Shown here piece after piece: positions 21,906 through 34,622 of a DNA stretch of 64,000 bases. Below the pieces are notes generated by a model. The model saw only the letters and a program-made list of their open reading frames with translations, was not told the DNA's origin and made no database searches. Position 1 is the stretch's first letter, and each line of letters starts with the position of its first letter. Source of the stretch: Denticeps clupeoides (lineage: Eukaryota; Chordata; Actinopteri; Clupeiformes; Denticipitidae); contig NC_041726.1 in the NCBI RefSeq assembly GCF_900700375.1, positions 19,227,850 through 19,291,849 of the forward strand, read 5' to 3'. The position numbers and the translations under genes were made by a program.

Positions 21906-22016
21906 GTCAGAATGGCCGAGCGGTTTAAGGCGCCAGACTCAAGGTGAAATTCTTTCTGATTACTTGGGCTTTCTGGTCTCCCAATGGAGGCGTGGGTTCA
22001 AATCCCACTTCTGACA
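21906..22016 (+). tRNA. tRNA-Leu(CAA), intron-containing
   Basis: Intact. Confidence 0.96.
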
Positions 22017-22305
22017 TGCTCTGTTTTTGCTCCAATTAATATAGACAGAGAAACAGAAAAATGTATTGAGCAGTCAGAGCCGCTGTGTAGATTTTGCCTC
22101 TCTATGCCTAAAACTACATGTTGTAAAGTGACAAAGACTACTTCATCAATGATCTGATGTCATCTGCAGAGTTTGTATCTATTGTTATCTAAGATATACA
22201 GAGTTTGGTAACATGCACGTTAGTGTCAGAATATAGAATGCAACTGGGTCAAATTTTTGGTTTCAGTATATCTAGAGCTCATAAGTAAAAGAGGTGTTAA
22301 CGCTT

Positions 22306-22377
22306 GGCTCGTTGGTCTAGGGGTATGATTCTCGCTTTGGGTGCGAGAGGTCCCGGGTTCAAATCCCGGACGAGCCC
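22306..22377 (+). tRNA. tRNA-Pro(TGG)
   Basis: Intact, as at 5786. Confidence 0.97.
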
Positions 22378-22729
22378 ATTCAAATGTTGTGTTGCCTAAA
22401 TGTTTTGCTTGAGTTCCTGGTGTTAACTAGTGCAGCTCTTAACATTGCCTTTAACCTATCATTCTGCACATTTTGTGTGCCAATGGCTTGTTGATGTAGT
22501 GGTATAATTCCCTCTTAGGGTGCGAAAACTCTCGTTTTTAAAAACCAGAAAATGCCCAAAGTTCCTGTCATTTTAAATGAAATTTGAAGCTTCTGCACTG
22601 TGTCTCCCAGGTTAAAATGCTTTAAATTCAAACGCTAAAAATTCAACCAAATTCTATCCATCATTATGTGCCCTAAGGTGATCTACAAAGACCTTTTTTT
22701 TTTTTTCACAGTGTGACCTTACCGTTCAC

Positions 22730-22795
22730 GGCTCGTTGGTCTATAATTCTCCCTTAGGGTGCGAGAGCTCCTGAGTTCAAATCCTGGACGAGCCC
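22730..22795 (+). pseudogene. tRNA-Pro(AGG) pseudogene, D arm deleted
   Basis: As at 2435. Confidence 0.8.
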
Positions 22796-23192
22796 TCTTA
22801 AATATTCTAACAGTGTTGAATGCCTGTTATCTTTAATACTCTCTAGTGCAACTCTATTAATTTGTTTGAACCCTTATGATTTTGCTTGTTAATGCATTGT
22901 TGGTGTAGGGCTATGGTTCTCGCTTTGGGTGCAATAGGTCCTGCAGGGAATTGTCAGAATAATGGACATGACAAAGTGATATGTTTTCAATTTCAACGTT
23001 GTTATATGTGTGCCCATCTACTATTCCTACTTCAAAAAGTTTTAGCACTTGGATTATTGGTCTAGGGTTATGATACTCGATGTGGGTGTGAGAGGTCCCA
23101 GGTTCACGACTTGGACAAGACCATTCAATAGGTTTTGTTGATTTAATGTTTTTTTTATTGAATTTCTGGTCTTTTTTTACAGCCACTCTTTA

Positions 23193-23793
23193 AACTGACA
23201 GGTAGCAGGTGACACGCTGAGCTTGGAGGGTTTGGAGGTGAGGAGTTCAGGCACAATGGTATTGAACGCAGAGCTGAAGTCCACAAACAGAATCCTTGCG
23301 TAGGTTCCCAGGCGGTCGAGATGTTGCAGGATGTAATGCAGCCCCATATTCACTACATCATCTACCGACCTGTTTGCCCGGTAGGCAAACTGCAGGGGCT
23401 CCAGCATGTGTCTCGTGATGTTCTTCAGATGGGCTAAAACCAGGCGTTCAAAGGATTTCATGACCACAGACGTCAAGGCAACAGGTCTGTGGTCATTCAG
23501 TCTAGTGATGGTGGGTTTCTTGGGGACCGGAAGAATGGTGGAGTGTTTGAAGCAAGTGGGAACTTCACACATTGTCTCTGGGGTGGGGTGCGTAAGGGGT
23601 GTGAATATGTCCTTCTCAAACCTGCAGTGGAAGGTGTTTAGATCTTCTGCCAGGTCTTTGTTTGCTGCAAACGGGGGTGGGGGTCGTCTATAGCTGGTGA
23701 ACTCTCGCAGGCCTGTCCAGACTGACGCAGGGTCATTGGCTGAGAAACATTCTGTCAGTTTCTCAGAGTAGCTTCTTGTCTGCTCTAGGGGTA
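23193..23793 (-). mobile_element. LINE fragment (L2/CR1-like), sixth copy
   Basis: Same boundaries; sub-variant of the 6328 and 13545 copies, although it sits in a long unit. Confidence 0.85.
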
Positions 23794-23865
23794 GGTTCCA
23801 TGGTGTAATGGTTAGCACTCTGGACTCTGAATCCAGCGATCCGAGTTCAAATCTCGGTGGGACCT
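23794..23865 (+). tRNA. tRNA-Gln(CTG)
   Basis: Intact, as at 3499. Confidence 0.96.
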
Positions 23866-23937
23866 TTGCTGAATGTCAATAAGCAGTTTCCTTAAATTGA
23901 ATTACACATGTTTTGCAAATAAAAGATGCTTATTGTG

Positions 23938-24011
23938 GGCTCCATGGTTTAACGGTTAACAATCGGCACTCTAAATCCAGTGATCACAGTTCAACCCTCA
24001 GTGGGAAGCCG
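23938..24011 (+). pseudogene. tRNA-Gln pseudogene
   Basis: As at 3643. Confidence 0.75.
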
Positions 24012-24422
24012 TGTTCAAGCTTATTGTTTGAAGCTTAAGCGAAATATGTAATCCACTCATTCATATGTTGGCAGAATGTTATGTTTTGGTGGAATTCCTG
24101 GTGTTATCTAGTGCCGCTCTTTAAATGCATTTGACCTATCATTCTGCACATTTGGGTGCCAATGGGTTGTTAATGTAGTTGCATAATTCCCTCTTGATGT
24201 AGTTGTTGATGTTGTTACAAAATCTACAAAGTTCCAGTTAGCTTCTGTAATAGTTTGACAATGTTTTGCTGTTAAGGTCATTTTTTAAAAAATTTGAAGC
24301 TTCTGCACTGTGTCTCCCAGGTTTAAAATGCTTTAAAAAATTCAACCAAATTCCATCCATGCTTTAAGGTGATCTACATAGACCTTTTGGGATTATTTTT
24401 ACAGTGAGACCTTCCACTTCAT

Positions 24423-24494
24423 GGCTCGTTGGTCTTGGGGTATGATTCTCGCTTAGGGTGCGAGAGGTCCCGGGTTCAAATCCCGGACGAGCCC
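24423..24494 (+). tRNA. tRNA-Pro(AGG), A14 changed
   Basis: The D loop reads TTGGGG instead of TAGGGG, removing the near-invariant A14 that pairs with U8 and lies in the A box. All stems are intact. Probably weakened in folding or transcription. Confidence 0.8.
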
Positions 24495-24923
24495 TCTTAA
24501 AAGTCCTAACAGTGTTGATTACCTGTTACCACTAAAACTCTATACTGCAACTCTGTTTGTTTGAACCCTTTTGTCTTAAGATTTTGGTTGTTAATGCTTT
24601 TTTGGTGTAAGGCTGCAGTTCTCGCTTTGGGTGCAACAGGTCCTGCATATAATTGTCAGAATAATGGACACGACTAAGTCATACGTTTTCAGTTTCAACG
24701 TTGTTATGGGTGTGTCCATCTACTATTCATACTTCAAAAAGAATTTAGCACATTTATTGGTCTAGCGCTATGATACTCGCTTGGGTACGGGAGGTCCAGG
24801 TTCACAACTGGGACAAAACAATTTATTAGTTTTTGTTGAGTTGATGTTTTTTATTGAATTTCTGGTCTTTCTTTATAGCCACTCTTTATATTGACCTATT
24901 TGTGTGCATGGCTATGGTACTGT

Positions 24924-24995
24924 TGGCTTGTTGGTCTAGTGGTATGATTCTCGCTTCGGGTGTGAGAGGTCCCGGGTTCAAATCCCGGACAAGCC
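24924..24995 (+). tRNA. tRNA-Pro(CGG)
   Basis: Intact, as at 853. Confidence 0.96.
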
Positions 24996-25680
24996 CAATG
25001 ACTGCTTTCATAAAATTCTGCTTAGATTTTGTGAAAAAGGTCTTTTTAAATATGAAGTTAAAACTTCTGAGGTTTGCCTCCCAGTTTCAAATGCCTTAAA
25101 TTAATCTGCCAAATTCTATAAATTTTTTTTGTGCTTTACAGTCATCTACCCTGAAGAGCTTGGATTAATTTGACAACATGACAGTTGTTGTAGGCTCGTC
25201 AGTCTAGGGTTATGATTCTAGCTATGGCTGTTAAACCTCCCCATTCATATCCTGAACTAGTTTTTTTTGTTTGTTGTTTAATTCCTACTACCACTAATAT
25301 TTTCTAGTGCAACTCTGATCACTTGTCTGGACTCTTTTGTCTTGAGATTTTGGCTGTCAATACCTTTTTGGTGTGGAGCTATGACTCACGCTTTGGGGGA
25401 ATCCAGGTCCTGGATTCAAATTTTGTACAAGCCTAATTGCACCCTTCAGAGTAGACAATCATTTAACAATATTTGGCTAAACAGGTTATTCCGAACAAAA
25501 AGTTTCTGTGCAATGACGCTTTGGTGATCTAGGCTCAGTGGTCTAGGGGTTTTCTGTTCAGATTAGATGCAAGAAGTCTGACGTTCAATCATGTAAACCA
25601 AGAAATATTGTTTATCTATTGACCATGCAATTGGTTTAGATTTTATTATTGAAGCAATACACAGGTGCAAGTTTAAGACA

Positions 25681-25791
25681 GTCAGAATGGCCGAGCGGTT
25701 TAAGGCACCAGACTCAAGGTGAAATTCTTTCTGATTACTTGGGCTTTCTGGTCTCCCAATGGAGCCGTGGGTTCAAATCCCACTTCTGACA
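25681..25791 (+). tRNA. tRNA-Leu(CAA), intron-containing
   Basis: Two changes: position 26 G to A, and one base at the foot of the variable arm (GGAGCC for GGAGGC, shared with 29111). All stems still pair. Confidence 0.9.
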
Positions 25792-26080
25792 TGCTCTGAT
25801 TTTGCTCCAATTAATATAGACAGAGAAACAGAAAAATGTATTGAGCAGTCAGAGCCGCTGTGTAGATTTTGCCTCTCTATGCCTTAAACTACATGTTGTA
25901 AAGTGACAAAGACTACTTCATCAATGATCTGATGTCATCTGCAGAGTTTGTATCTATTGTTATCTAAGATATACAGAGTTTGGTAACATGCACGTTAGTG
26001 TCAGAATATAGAATGCAACTTGGTCAAATTTTTGGTTTCAGTATATGTAGAGCTCATAAGTAAAAGAGGTGTTAACGCTT

Positions 26081-26152
26081 GGCTCGTTGGTCTAGGGATA
26101 TGATTCTCGCTTTGGGTGCGAGAGGTCCCGGGTTCAAATCCCGGACGAGCCC
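26081..26152 (+). tRNA. tRNA-Pro(TGG), D-loop change
   Basis: The D loop reads AGGGATAT instead of AGGGGTAT, probably altering G19, which normally contacts the T loop. Stems intact. Confidence 0.85.
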
Positions 26153-26622
26153 ATTGAAATGTTTGTGTTGCCTAAATGTTTTGCTTGAGTTCCTGGTGTT
26201 AACTAGTGCAGCTCTTAACATTGCCTTTAACCTATCATTCTGCACATTTTGTGTGCCAATGGCTTGTTGATGTAGTGGTATAATTCCCTCTTAGTGTGCG
26301 AAAACTCTCGTTTGCTTGTTAATGCATTGTTGGTGTAGGGCTATGGTTCTCGCTTTGGGTGCAATAGGTCCTGCAGGGAATTGTCAGAATAATGGACATG
26401 ACAAAGTGATATGTTTTCAATTTCAACGTTGTTATATGTGTGCCCATCTACTATTCCTACTTCAAAAAGTTTTAGCACTTGGATTATTGGTCTAGGGTTA
26501 TGATACTCGATGTGGCTGTGAGAGGTCCCAGGTTCACGACTTGGACAAGACCATTCAATAGGTTTTGTTGATTTAATGTTTTTTTTATTGAATTTCTGGT
26601 CTTTTTTTACAGCCACTCTTTA

Positions 26623-27223
26623 AACTGACAGGTAGCAGGTGACACGCTGAGCTTGGAGGGTTTGGAGGTGAGGAGTTCAGGCACAATGGTATTGAACGCA
26701 GAGCTGAAGTCCACAAACAGAATCCTTGCGTAGGTTCCAAGGCGGTCGAGATGTTGCAGGATGTAATGCAGCCCCATATTCACTACATCATCTACCGACC
26801 TGTTTGCCCGGTAGGCAAACTGCAGGGGCTCCAGCATGTGTCTCGTGATGTTCTTCAGATGGGCTAAAACCAGGCGTTCAAAGGATTTCATGACCACAGA
26901 CGTCAAGGCAACAGGTCTGTGGTCATTCAGTCTAGTGATGGTGGGTTTCTTGGGGACCGGAAGAATGGTGGAGCGTTTGAAGCAAGTGGGAACTTCACAC
27001 ATTGTCTCTGGGGTGGGGTGCGTAAGGGGTGTGAATATGTCCTTCTCAAACCTGCAGTGGAAGGTGTTTAGATCTTCTGCCAGGTCTTTGTTTGCTGCAA
27101 ACGGGGGTGGGGGTCGTCTGTAGCTGGTGAACTCTCGCAGGCCTGTCCAGACTGATGCAGGGTCGTTGGCTGAGAAACGTTCTGTCAGTTTCTCAGAGTA
27201 GCTTCTTGTCTGCTCCAGGGGTA
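26623..27223 (-). mobile_element. LINE fragment (L2/CR1-like), seventh copy
   Basis: Same boundaries; shares the TTCCAAGG variant (near 26737) with the eighth copy. Confidence 0.85.
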
Positions 27224-27295
27224 GGTTCCATGGTGTAATGGTTAGCACTCTGGACTCTGAATCCAGCGATCCGAGTTCAAATCTCGGTGGGACCT
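27224..27295 (+). tRNA. tRNA-Gln(CTG)
   Basis: Intact, as at 3499. Confidence 0.96.
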
Positions 27296-27367
27296 TTGCT
27301 GAATGTCAATAAGCAGTTTCCTTAAATTGAATTACACATGTTTTGCAAATAAAAGATGCTTATTGTG

Positions 27368-27441
27368 GGCTCCATGGTTTAACGGTTAACAATCGGCACT
27401 CTAAATCCAGTGATCACAGTTCAACCCTCAGTGGGAAGCCG
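27368..27441 (+). pseudogene. tRNA-Gln pseudogene
   Basis: As at 3643. Confidence 0.75.
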
Positions 27442-27852
27442 TGTTCAAGCTTATTGTTTGAAGCTTAAGCGAAATATGTAATCCACTCATTCATATGTTG
27501 GCAGAATGTTATGTTTTGGTGGAATTCCTGGTGTTATCTAGTGCCGCTCTTTACATGCCTTTGACCTATCATTCTGCACATTTGGGTGCCAATGGGTTGT
27601 TAATGTAGTTGCATAATTCCCTCTTGATGTAGTTGTTGATGTTGTTACAAAATCTACAAAGTTCCAGTTAGCTTCTGTAATAGTTTGACAATGTTTTGCT
27701 ATTAAGGTCATTTTTAAAAAAATTTGAAGCTTCTGCACTGTGTCTCCCAGGTTTAAAATGCTTTAAAAAATTCAACCAAATTCCATCCATGCTTTAAGGT
27801 GATCTACATAGACCTTTTGGGATTATTTTTACAGTGAGACCTTCCACTTCAT

Positions 27853-27924
27853 AGCTCGTTGGTCTAGGGGTATGATTCTCGCTTAGGGTGCGAGAGGTCC
27901 CGGGTTCAAATCCCGGACGAGCCC
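27853..27924 (+). tRNA. tRNA-Pro(AGG), first base changed
   Basis: Begins AGCTCGT, so the terminal acceptor pair is A-C. The rest is intact. Processing or charging may be reduced. Confidence 0.8.
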
Positions 27925-28353
27925 TCTTAAAAGTCCTAACAGTGTTGATTACCTGTTACCACTAAAACTCTATACTGCAACTCTGTTTGTTTGAACCCTT
28001 TTGTCTTAAGATTTTGGTTGTTAATGCCTTTTTGGTGTAAGGCTGCAGTTCTCGCTTTGGGTGCAACAGGTCCTGCATATAATTGTCAGAATAATGGACA
28101 TGACTAAGTCATACGTTTTCAGTTTCAACGTTGTTATGGGTGTGTCCATCTACTATTCATACTTCAAAAAGAATTTAGCACATTTATTGGTCTAGCGCTA
28201 TGATACTCGCTTGGGTACGGGAGGTCCAGGTTCACAACTGGGACAAAACAATTTATTAGTTTTTGTTGAGTTGATGTTTTTTATTGAATTTCTGGTCTTT
28301 CTTTATAGCCACTCTTTATATTGACCTATTTGTGTGCATGGCTATGGTACTGT

Positions 28354-28425
28354 TGGCTTGTTGGTCTAGTGGTATGATTCTCGCTTCGGGTGTGAGAGGT
28401 CCCGGGTTCAAATCCCGGACAAGCC
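28354..28425 (+). tRNA. tRNA-Pro(CGG)
   Basis: Intact, as at 853. Confidence 0.96.
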
Positions 28426-29110
28426 CAATGACTGCTTCCATAAAATTCTGCTTAGATTTTGTGAAAAAGGTCTTTTTAAATATGAAGTCAAAACTTCTGA
28501 GGTTTGCCTCCCAGTTTCAAATGCCTTAAATTAATCTGCCAAATTCTATAAATTTTTTTTGTGCTTTACAGTCATCTACCCTGAAGAGCTTGGATTAATT
28601 TGACAACATGACAGTTGTTGTAGGCTCGTCAGTCTAGGGTTATGATTCTAGCTATGGCTGTTAAACCTCCCCATTCATATCCTGAACTAGTTTTTTTTGT
28701 TTGTTGTTTAATTCCTACTACCACTAATATTTTCTAGTGCAACTCTGATCACTTGTCTGGACTCTTTTGTCTTGAGATTTTGGCTGTCAATACCTTTTTG
28801 GTGTGGAGCTATGACTCACGCTTTGGGGGAATCCAGGTCCTGGATTCAAATTTTGTACAAGCCTAATTGCACCCTTCAGAGTAGACAATCATTTAACAAT
28901 ATTTGGCTAAACAGGTTATTCCGAACAAAAAGTTTCTGTGCAATGACGCTTTGGTGATCTAGGCTCAGTGGTCTAGGGGTTTTCTGTTCAGATTAGATGC
29001 AAGAAGTCTGACGTTCAATCATGTAAACCAAGAAATATTGTTTATCTATTGACCATGCAATTGGTTTAGATTTTATTATTGAAGCAATACACAGGTGCAA
29101 GTTTAAGACA

Positions 29111-29221
29111 ATCCGAATGGCCGAGCGGTTTAAGGCGCCAGACTCAAGGTGAAATTCTTTCTGATTACTTGGGCTTTCTGGTCTCCCAATGGAGCCGTGG
29201 GTTCAAATCCCACTTCTGACA
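29111..29221 (+). tRNA. tRNA-Leu(CAA), damaged acceptor stem
   Basis: The acceptor 5' strand reads ATCCGAA against TTCTGAC, giving mismatches at positions 1 and 4. The body is otherwise normal with intron. Probably non-functional or weak. Confidence 0.7.
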
Positions 29222-29510
29222 TGCTCTGATTTTGCTCCAATTAATATAGACAGAGAAACAGAAAAATGTATTGAGCAGTCAGAGCCGCTGTGTAGATTTT
29301 GCCTCTCTATGCCTTAAACTACATGTTGTAAAGTGACAAAGACTACTTCATCAATGATCTGATGTCATCTGCAGAGTTTGTATCTATTGTTATCTAAGAT
29401 ATACAGAGTTTGGTAACATGCACGTTAGTGTCAGAATATAGAATGCAACTTGATCAAATTTTTGGTTTCAGTATATGTAGAGCTCATAAGTAAAAGAGGT
29501 GTTAACGCTT

Positions 29511-29582
29511 GGCTCGTTGGTCTAGGGGTATGATTCTCGCTTTGGGTGCGAGAGGTCCCGGGTTCAAATCCCGGACGAGCCC
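29511..29582 (+). tRNA. tRNA-Pro(TGG)
   Basis: Intact, as at 5786. Confidence 0.97.
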
Positions 29583-30052
29583 ATTCAAATGTTTGTGTTG
29601 CCTAAATGTTTTGCTTGAGTTCCTGGTGTTAACTAGTGCAGCTCTTAACATTGCCTTTAACCTATCATTCTGCACATTTTGTGTGCCAATGGCTTGTTGA
29701 TGTAGTGGTATAATTCCCTCTTAGTGTGCGAAAACTCTCGTTTGCTTGTTAATGCATTGTTGGTGTAGGGCTATGGTTCTCGCTTTGGGTGCAATAGGTC
29801 CTGCAGGGAATTGTCAGAATAATGGACATGACAAAGTGATATGTTTTCAATTTCAACGTTGTTATATGTGTGCCCATCTACTATTCCTACTTCAAAAAGT
29901 TTTAGCACTTGGATTATTGGTCTAGGGTTATGAGACTCGATGTGGGTGTGAGAGGTCCCAGGTTCACGACTTGGACAAGACCATTCAATAGGTTTTGTTG
30001 ATTTAATGTTTTTTTTATTGAATTTCTGGTCTTTTTTTACAGCCACTCTTTA

Positions 30053-30653
30053 AACTGACAGGTAGCAGGTGACACGCTGAGCTTGGAGGGTTTGGAGGTG
30101 AGGAGTTCAGGCACAATGGTATTGAACGCAGAGCTGAAGTCCACAAACAGAATCCTTGCGTAGGTTCCAAGGCGGTCGAGATGTTGCAGGATGTAATGCA
30201 GCCCCATATTCACTACATCATCTACCGACCTGTTTGCCCGGTAGGCAAACTGCAGGGGCTCCAGCATGTGTCTCGTGATGTTCTTCAGATGGGCTAAAAC
30301 CAGGCGTTCAAAGGATTTCATGACCACAGACGTCAAGGCAACAGGTCTGTGGTCATTCAGTCTAGTGATGGTGGGTTTCTTGGGGACCGGAAGAATGGTG
30401 GAGCGTTTAAAGCAAGTGGGAACTTCACACATTGTCTCTGGGGTGGGGTGCGTAAGGGGTGTGAATATGTCCTTCTCAAACCTGCAGTGGAAGGTGTTTA
30501 GATCTTCTGCCAGGTCTTTGTTTGCTGCAAACGGGGGTGGGGGTCGTCTGTAGCTGGTGAACTCTCGCAGGCCTGTCCAGACTGACGCAGGGTCGTTGGC
30601 TGAGAAACGTTCTGTCAGTTTCTCAGAGTAGCTTCTTGTCTGCTCTAGGGGTA
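30053..30653 (-). mobile_element. LINE fragment (L2/CR1-like), eighth copy
   Basis: Same boundaries as the first copy. Confidence 0.85.
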
Positions 30654-30725
30654 GGTTCCATGGTGTAATGGTTAGCACTCTGGACTCTGAATCCAGCGAT
30701 CCGAGTTCAAATCTCGGTGGGACCT
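30654..30725 (+). tRNA. tRNA-Gln(CTG)
   Basis: Intact; last Gln copy in the window. Confidence 0.96.
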
Positions 30726-30807
30726 TTGCTGAATGTCAATAAGCAGTTTCCTTAAATTGAATTACACATGTTTTGCAATTCAAAGCTGTCAAAAGATGCT
30801 TATTGTG

Positions 30808-30881
30808 GGCTCCATGGTTTAACGGTTAACAATCGGCACTCTAAATCCAGTGATCACAGTTCAACCCTCAGTGGGAAGCCG
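30808..30881 (+). pseudogene. tRNA-Gln pseudogene
   Basis: As at 3643, with the upstream 10-base insertion. Confidence 0.75.
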
Positions 30882-31291
30882 TGTTCAAGCTTATTGTTTG
30901 AAGCTTAAGCGAAATATGTAATCCACTCATTCATATGTTGGCAGAATGTTATGTTTTGGTGGAATTCCTGGTGTTATCTAGTGCCGCTCTTTACATGCCT
31001 TTGACCTATCATTCTGCACATTTGGGTGCCAATGGGTTGTTAATGTAGTTGCATAATTCCCTCTTGATGTAGTTGTTGATGTTGTTACAAAATCCACAAG
31101 TTCCAGTTAGCTTCTGTAATAGTTTGACAATGTTTTGCTATTAAGGTCATTTTTAATAAAATTTGAAGCTTCTGCACTGTGTCTCCCAGGTTTAAAATGC
31201 TTTAAAAAATTCAACCAAATTCCATCCATGCTTTAAGGTGATCTACATAGACCTTTTGGGATTATTTTTACAGTGAGACCTTCCACTTCAT

Positions 31292-31363
31292 GGCTCGTTG
31301 GTCTAGGGGTATGATTCTCACTTAGGGTGCGAGAGGTCCCGGGTTCAAATCCCGGACGAGCCC
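31292..31363 (+). tRNA. tRNA-Pro(AGG), anticodon-stem mismatch
   Basis: The anticodon stem reads CTCAC/GCGAG, so position 30 is A opposite C. Other arms intact. Confidence 0.8.
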
Positions 31364-31792
31364 TCTTATAAGTCCTAACAGTGTTGAATACCTGTTACCA
31401 CTAAAACTCTATACTGCAACTCTGTTTGTTTGAACCCTTTTGTCTTAAGATTTTGGTTGTTAATGCCTTTTTGGTGTAAGGCTGCAGTTCTTGCTTTGGG
31501 TGCAACAGGTCCTGCATATAATTGTCAGAATAATGGACACGACTAAGTCATACGTTTTCAGTTTCAACGTTGTTATGGGTGTGTCCATCTACTATTCATA
31601 CTTCAAAAAGAATTTAGCACATTTATTGGTCTAGCGCTATGATACTCGCTTGGGTACGGGAGGTCCAGGTTCACAACTGGGACAAAACAATTTATTAGTT
31701 TTTGTTGAGTTGATGTTTTTTATTGAATTTCTGGTCTTTTTTTATAGCCACTCTTTATATTGACCTATTTGTGTGCATGGTTTTGGTACTGT

Positions 31793-31864
31793 TGGCTTGT
31801 TGGTCTAGTGGTATGATTCTCGCTTCGGGTGTGAGAGGTCCCGGGTTCAAATCCCGGACAAGCC
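31793..31864 (+). tRNA. tRNA-Pro(CGG)
   Basis: Intact, as at 853. Confidence 0.96.
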
Positions 31865-32549
31865 CAATGACTGCTTCCATAAAATTCTGCTTAGATTTTG
31901 TGAAAAAGGTCTTTTTAAATATGAAGTCAAAACTTCGGAGGTTTGCCTCCCAGTTTCAAATGCCTTAAATTAATCTGCCAAATTCTATAAATTTTTTTTG
32001 TGCTTTACAGTCATCTACCCTGAAGAGCTTGGATTAATTTGACAACATGACAGTTGTTGTAGGCTCGTCAGTCTAGGGTTATGATTCTAGCTATGGCTGT
32101 TAAACCTCCCCATTCATATCCTGAACTAGTTTTTTTTGTTTGTTGTTTAATTCCTACTACCACTAATATTTTCTAGTGCAACTCTGATCACTTGTCTGGA
32201 CTCTTTTGTCTTGAGATTTTGGCTGTCAATACCTTTTTGGTGTGGAGCTATGACTCACGCTTTGGGGGAATCCAGGTCCTGGATTCAAATTTTGTACAAG
32301 CCTAATTGCACCCTTCAGAGTAGACAATCATTTAACAATATTTGGCTAAACAGGTTATTCCGAACAAAAAGTTTCTGTGCAATGACGCTTTGGTGATCTA
32401 GGCTCAGTGGTCTAGGGGTTTTCTGTTCAGATTAGATGCAAGAAGTCTGACGTTCAATCATGTAAACCAAGAAATATTGTTTATCTATTGACCATGCAAT
32501 TGGTTTAGATTTTATTATTGAAGCAATACACAGGTGCAAGTTTAAGACA

Positions 32550-32654
32550 GTCAGAATGGCCGAGCGGTTTAAGGCGCCAGACTCAAGGTGAAATTCTTTC
32601 TGATTACTTTCTGGTCTCCCAATGGAGGCGTGGGTTCAAATCCCACTTCTGACA
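32550..32654 (+). tRNA. tRNA-Leu(CAA), shortened intron
   Basis: 105 bp; exons intact but the intron has lost 6 bases near its 3' end and is about 21 bp. The intron 3' splice region therefore differs from all other copies. Confidence 0.93.
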
Positions 32655-32943
32655 TGCTCTGATTTTGCTCCAATTAATATAGACAGAGAAACAGAAAAAT
32701 GTATTGAGCAGTCAGAGCCGCTGTGTAGATTTTGCCTCTCTATGCCTTAAACTACATGTTGTAAAGTGACAAAGACTACTTCATCAATGATCTGATGTCA
32801 TCTGCAGAGTTTGTATCTATTGTTATCTAAGATATACAGAGTTTGGTAACATGCACGTTAGTGTCATAATATAGAATGCAACTTGGTCAAATTTTTGGTT
32901 TCAGTATATGTAGAGCTCATAAGTAAAAGAGGTGTTACCGCTT

Positions 32944-33015
32944 GGCTCGTTGGTCTAGGGGTATGATTCTCGCTTTGGGTGCGAGAGGTCCCGGGTTCAA
33001 ATCCCGGATGAGCCC
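32944..33015 (+). tRNA. tRNA-Pro(TGG)
   Basis: Same acceptor G-U variant (ATGAGCC) as the copy at 2008. Confidence 0.95.
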
Positions 33016-33367
33016 ATTGAAATGTTTGTGTTGCCTAAATGTTTTGCTTGAGTTCCTGGTGTTAACTAGTGCAGCTCTTAACATTGCCTTTAACCTATCA
33101 TTCTGCACATTTTGTGTGCCAATGGCTTGTTGATGTAGTGGTATAATTCCCTCTTAGGGTGCGAAAACTCTTGTTTTTAAAAACCAGAAAATGCCCAAAG
33201 TTCCTGTCATTTTAAATGAAATTTGAAGCTTCTGCACTGTGTCTCCCAGGTTAAAATGCTTTAAATTCAAACGCTAAAAATTCAACCAAATTCAATCCAT
33301 CATTATGTGCCCTAAGGTGATCTACAAAGACCTTTTTTTTTTTTTACAGTGTGACCTTACCGTTCAC

Positions 33368-33433
33368 GGCTAGTTGGTCTATAATTCTCCCTTAGGGTGC
33401 GAGAGCTCCTGAGTTCAAATCCTGGACGAGCCC
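33368..33433 (+). pseudogene. tRNA-Pro(AGG) pseudogene, D arm deleted
   Basis: As at 2435, with an added acceptor mismatch (GGCTAGT). Confidence 0.8.
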
Positions 33434-33866
33434 TCTTAAATATTCTAACAGTGTTGAATGCCTGTTATCCCTAATACTCTCTAGTGCAACTCTATTAATT
33501 TGTTTGAACCCTTATGATTTTGCTTGTTAATGCATTGTTGGTGTAGGGCTATGGTTCTCGCTTTGGGTGCAATAGGTCCTGCAGGGAATTGTCAGAATAA
33601 TGGACATGACAAAGTGATATGTTTTCAATTTCAACGTTGTTATATGTGTGCCCATATACTATTCCTACTTCAAAAAGTTTTAGCACTTGGATTATTGGTC
33701 TAGGGTTATGATACTCGATGTGGGTGTGAGAGGTCCCAGGTTCACGACTTGGACAAGACCATTCAATAGGTTTTGTTGATTTAATGTTTTTTTTATTGAA
33801 TTTCTGGTCTTTTTTTACAGCCACTCTTTATATTGACCTATTTGTGTGCATGGTTTTGGTACTCTT

Positions 33867-33938
33867 GGCTTGTTGGTCTAGTGGTATGATTTTCTCTTCG
33901 GGTGTGAGAGGTCCCGGGTTCAAATCCCGGACAAGCCC
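33867..33938 (+). tRNA. tRNA-Pro(CGG), damaged anticodon stem
   Basis: The anticodon stem reads TTCTC against GTGAG: one U-G pair and one U-U mismatch. The unit has no Pro(AGG) because the sequence before the LINE piece is fused straight onto the flank of this gene. Confidence 0.7.
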
Positions 33939-34622
33939 AATGACTGCTTCCATAAATTTCTGCTTAGATTTTGTGAAAAAGGTCTTTTTAAATATGAAGT
34001 CAAAACTTCGGAGGTTTGCCTCCCAGTTTCAAATGCCTTAAATTAATCTGCCAAATTCTATAAATTTTTTTTGTGCTTTACAGTCATCTACCCTGAAGAG
34101 CTTGGATTAATTTGACAACATGACAGTTGTTGTAGGCTCGTCAGTCTAGGGTTATGATTCTAGCTATGGCTGTTAGACCTCCCCATTCATATCCTGAACT
34201 AGTTTTTTTTGTTTGTTGTTTAATTCCTACTACCACTAATATTTTCTAGTGCAACTCTGATCACTTGTCTGGACTCTTTTGTCTTGAGATTTTGGCTGTC
34301 AATACCTTTTTGGTGTGGAGCTATGACTCACGCTTTGGGGGAATCCAGGTCCTGGATTCAAATTTTGTACAAGCCTAATTGCACCCTTCAGAGTAGACAA
34401 TCATTTAACAATATTTGGCTAAACAGGTTATTCCGAACAAAAAGTTTCTGTGCAATGACGCTTTGGTGATCTAGGCTCAGTGGTCTAGGGGTTTTCTGTT
34501 CAGATTAGATGCAAGAAGTCTGACGTTCAATCATGTAAACCAAGAAATATTGTTTATCTATTGACCATGCAATTGGTTTAGATTTTATTATTGAAGCAAT
34601 ACACAGGTGCAAGTTTAAGACA

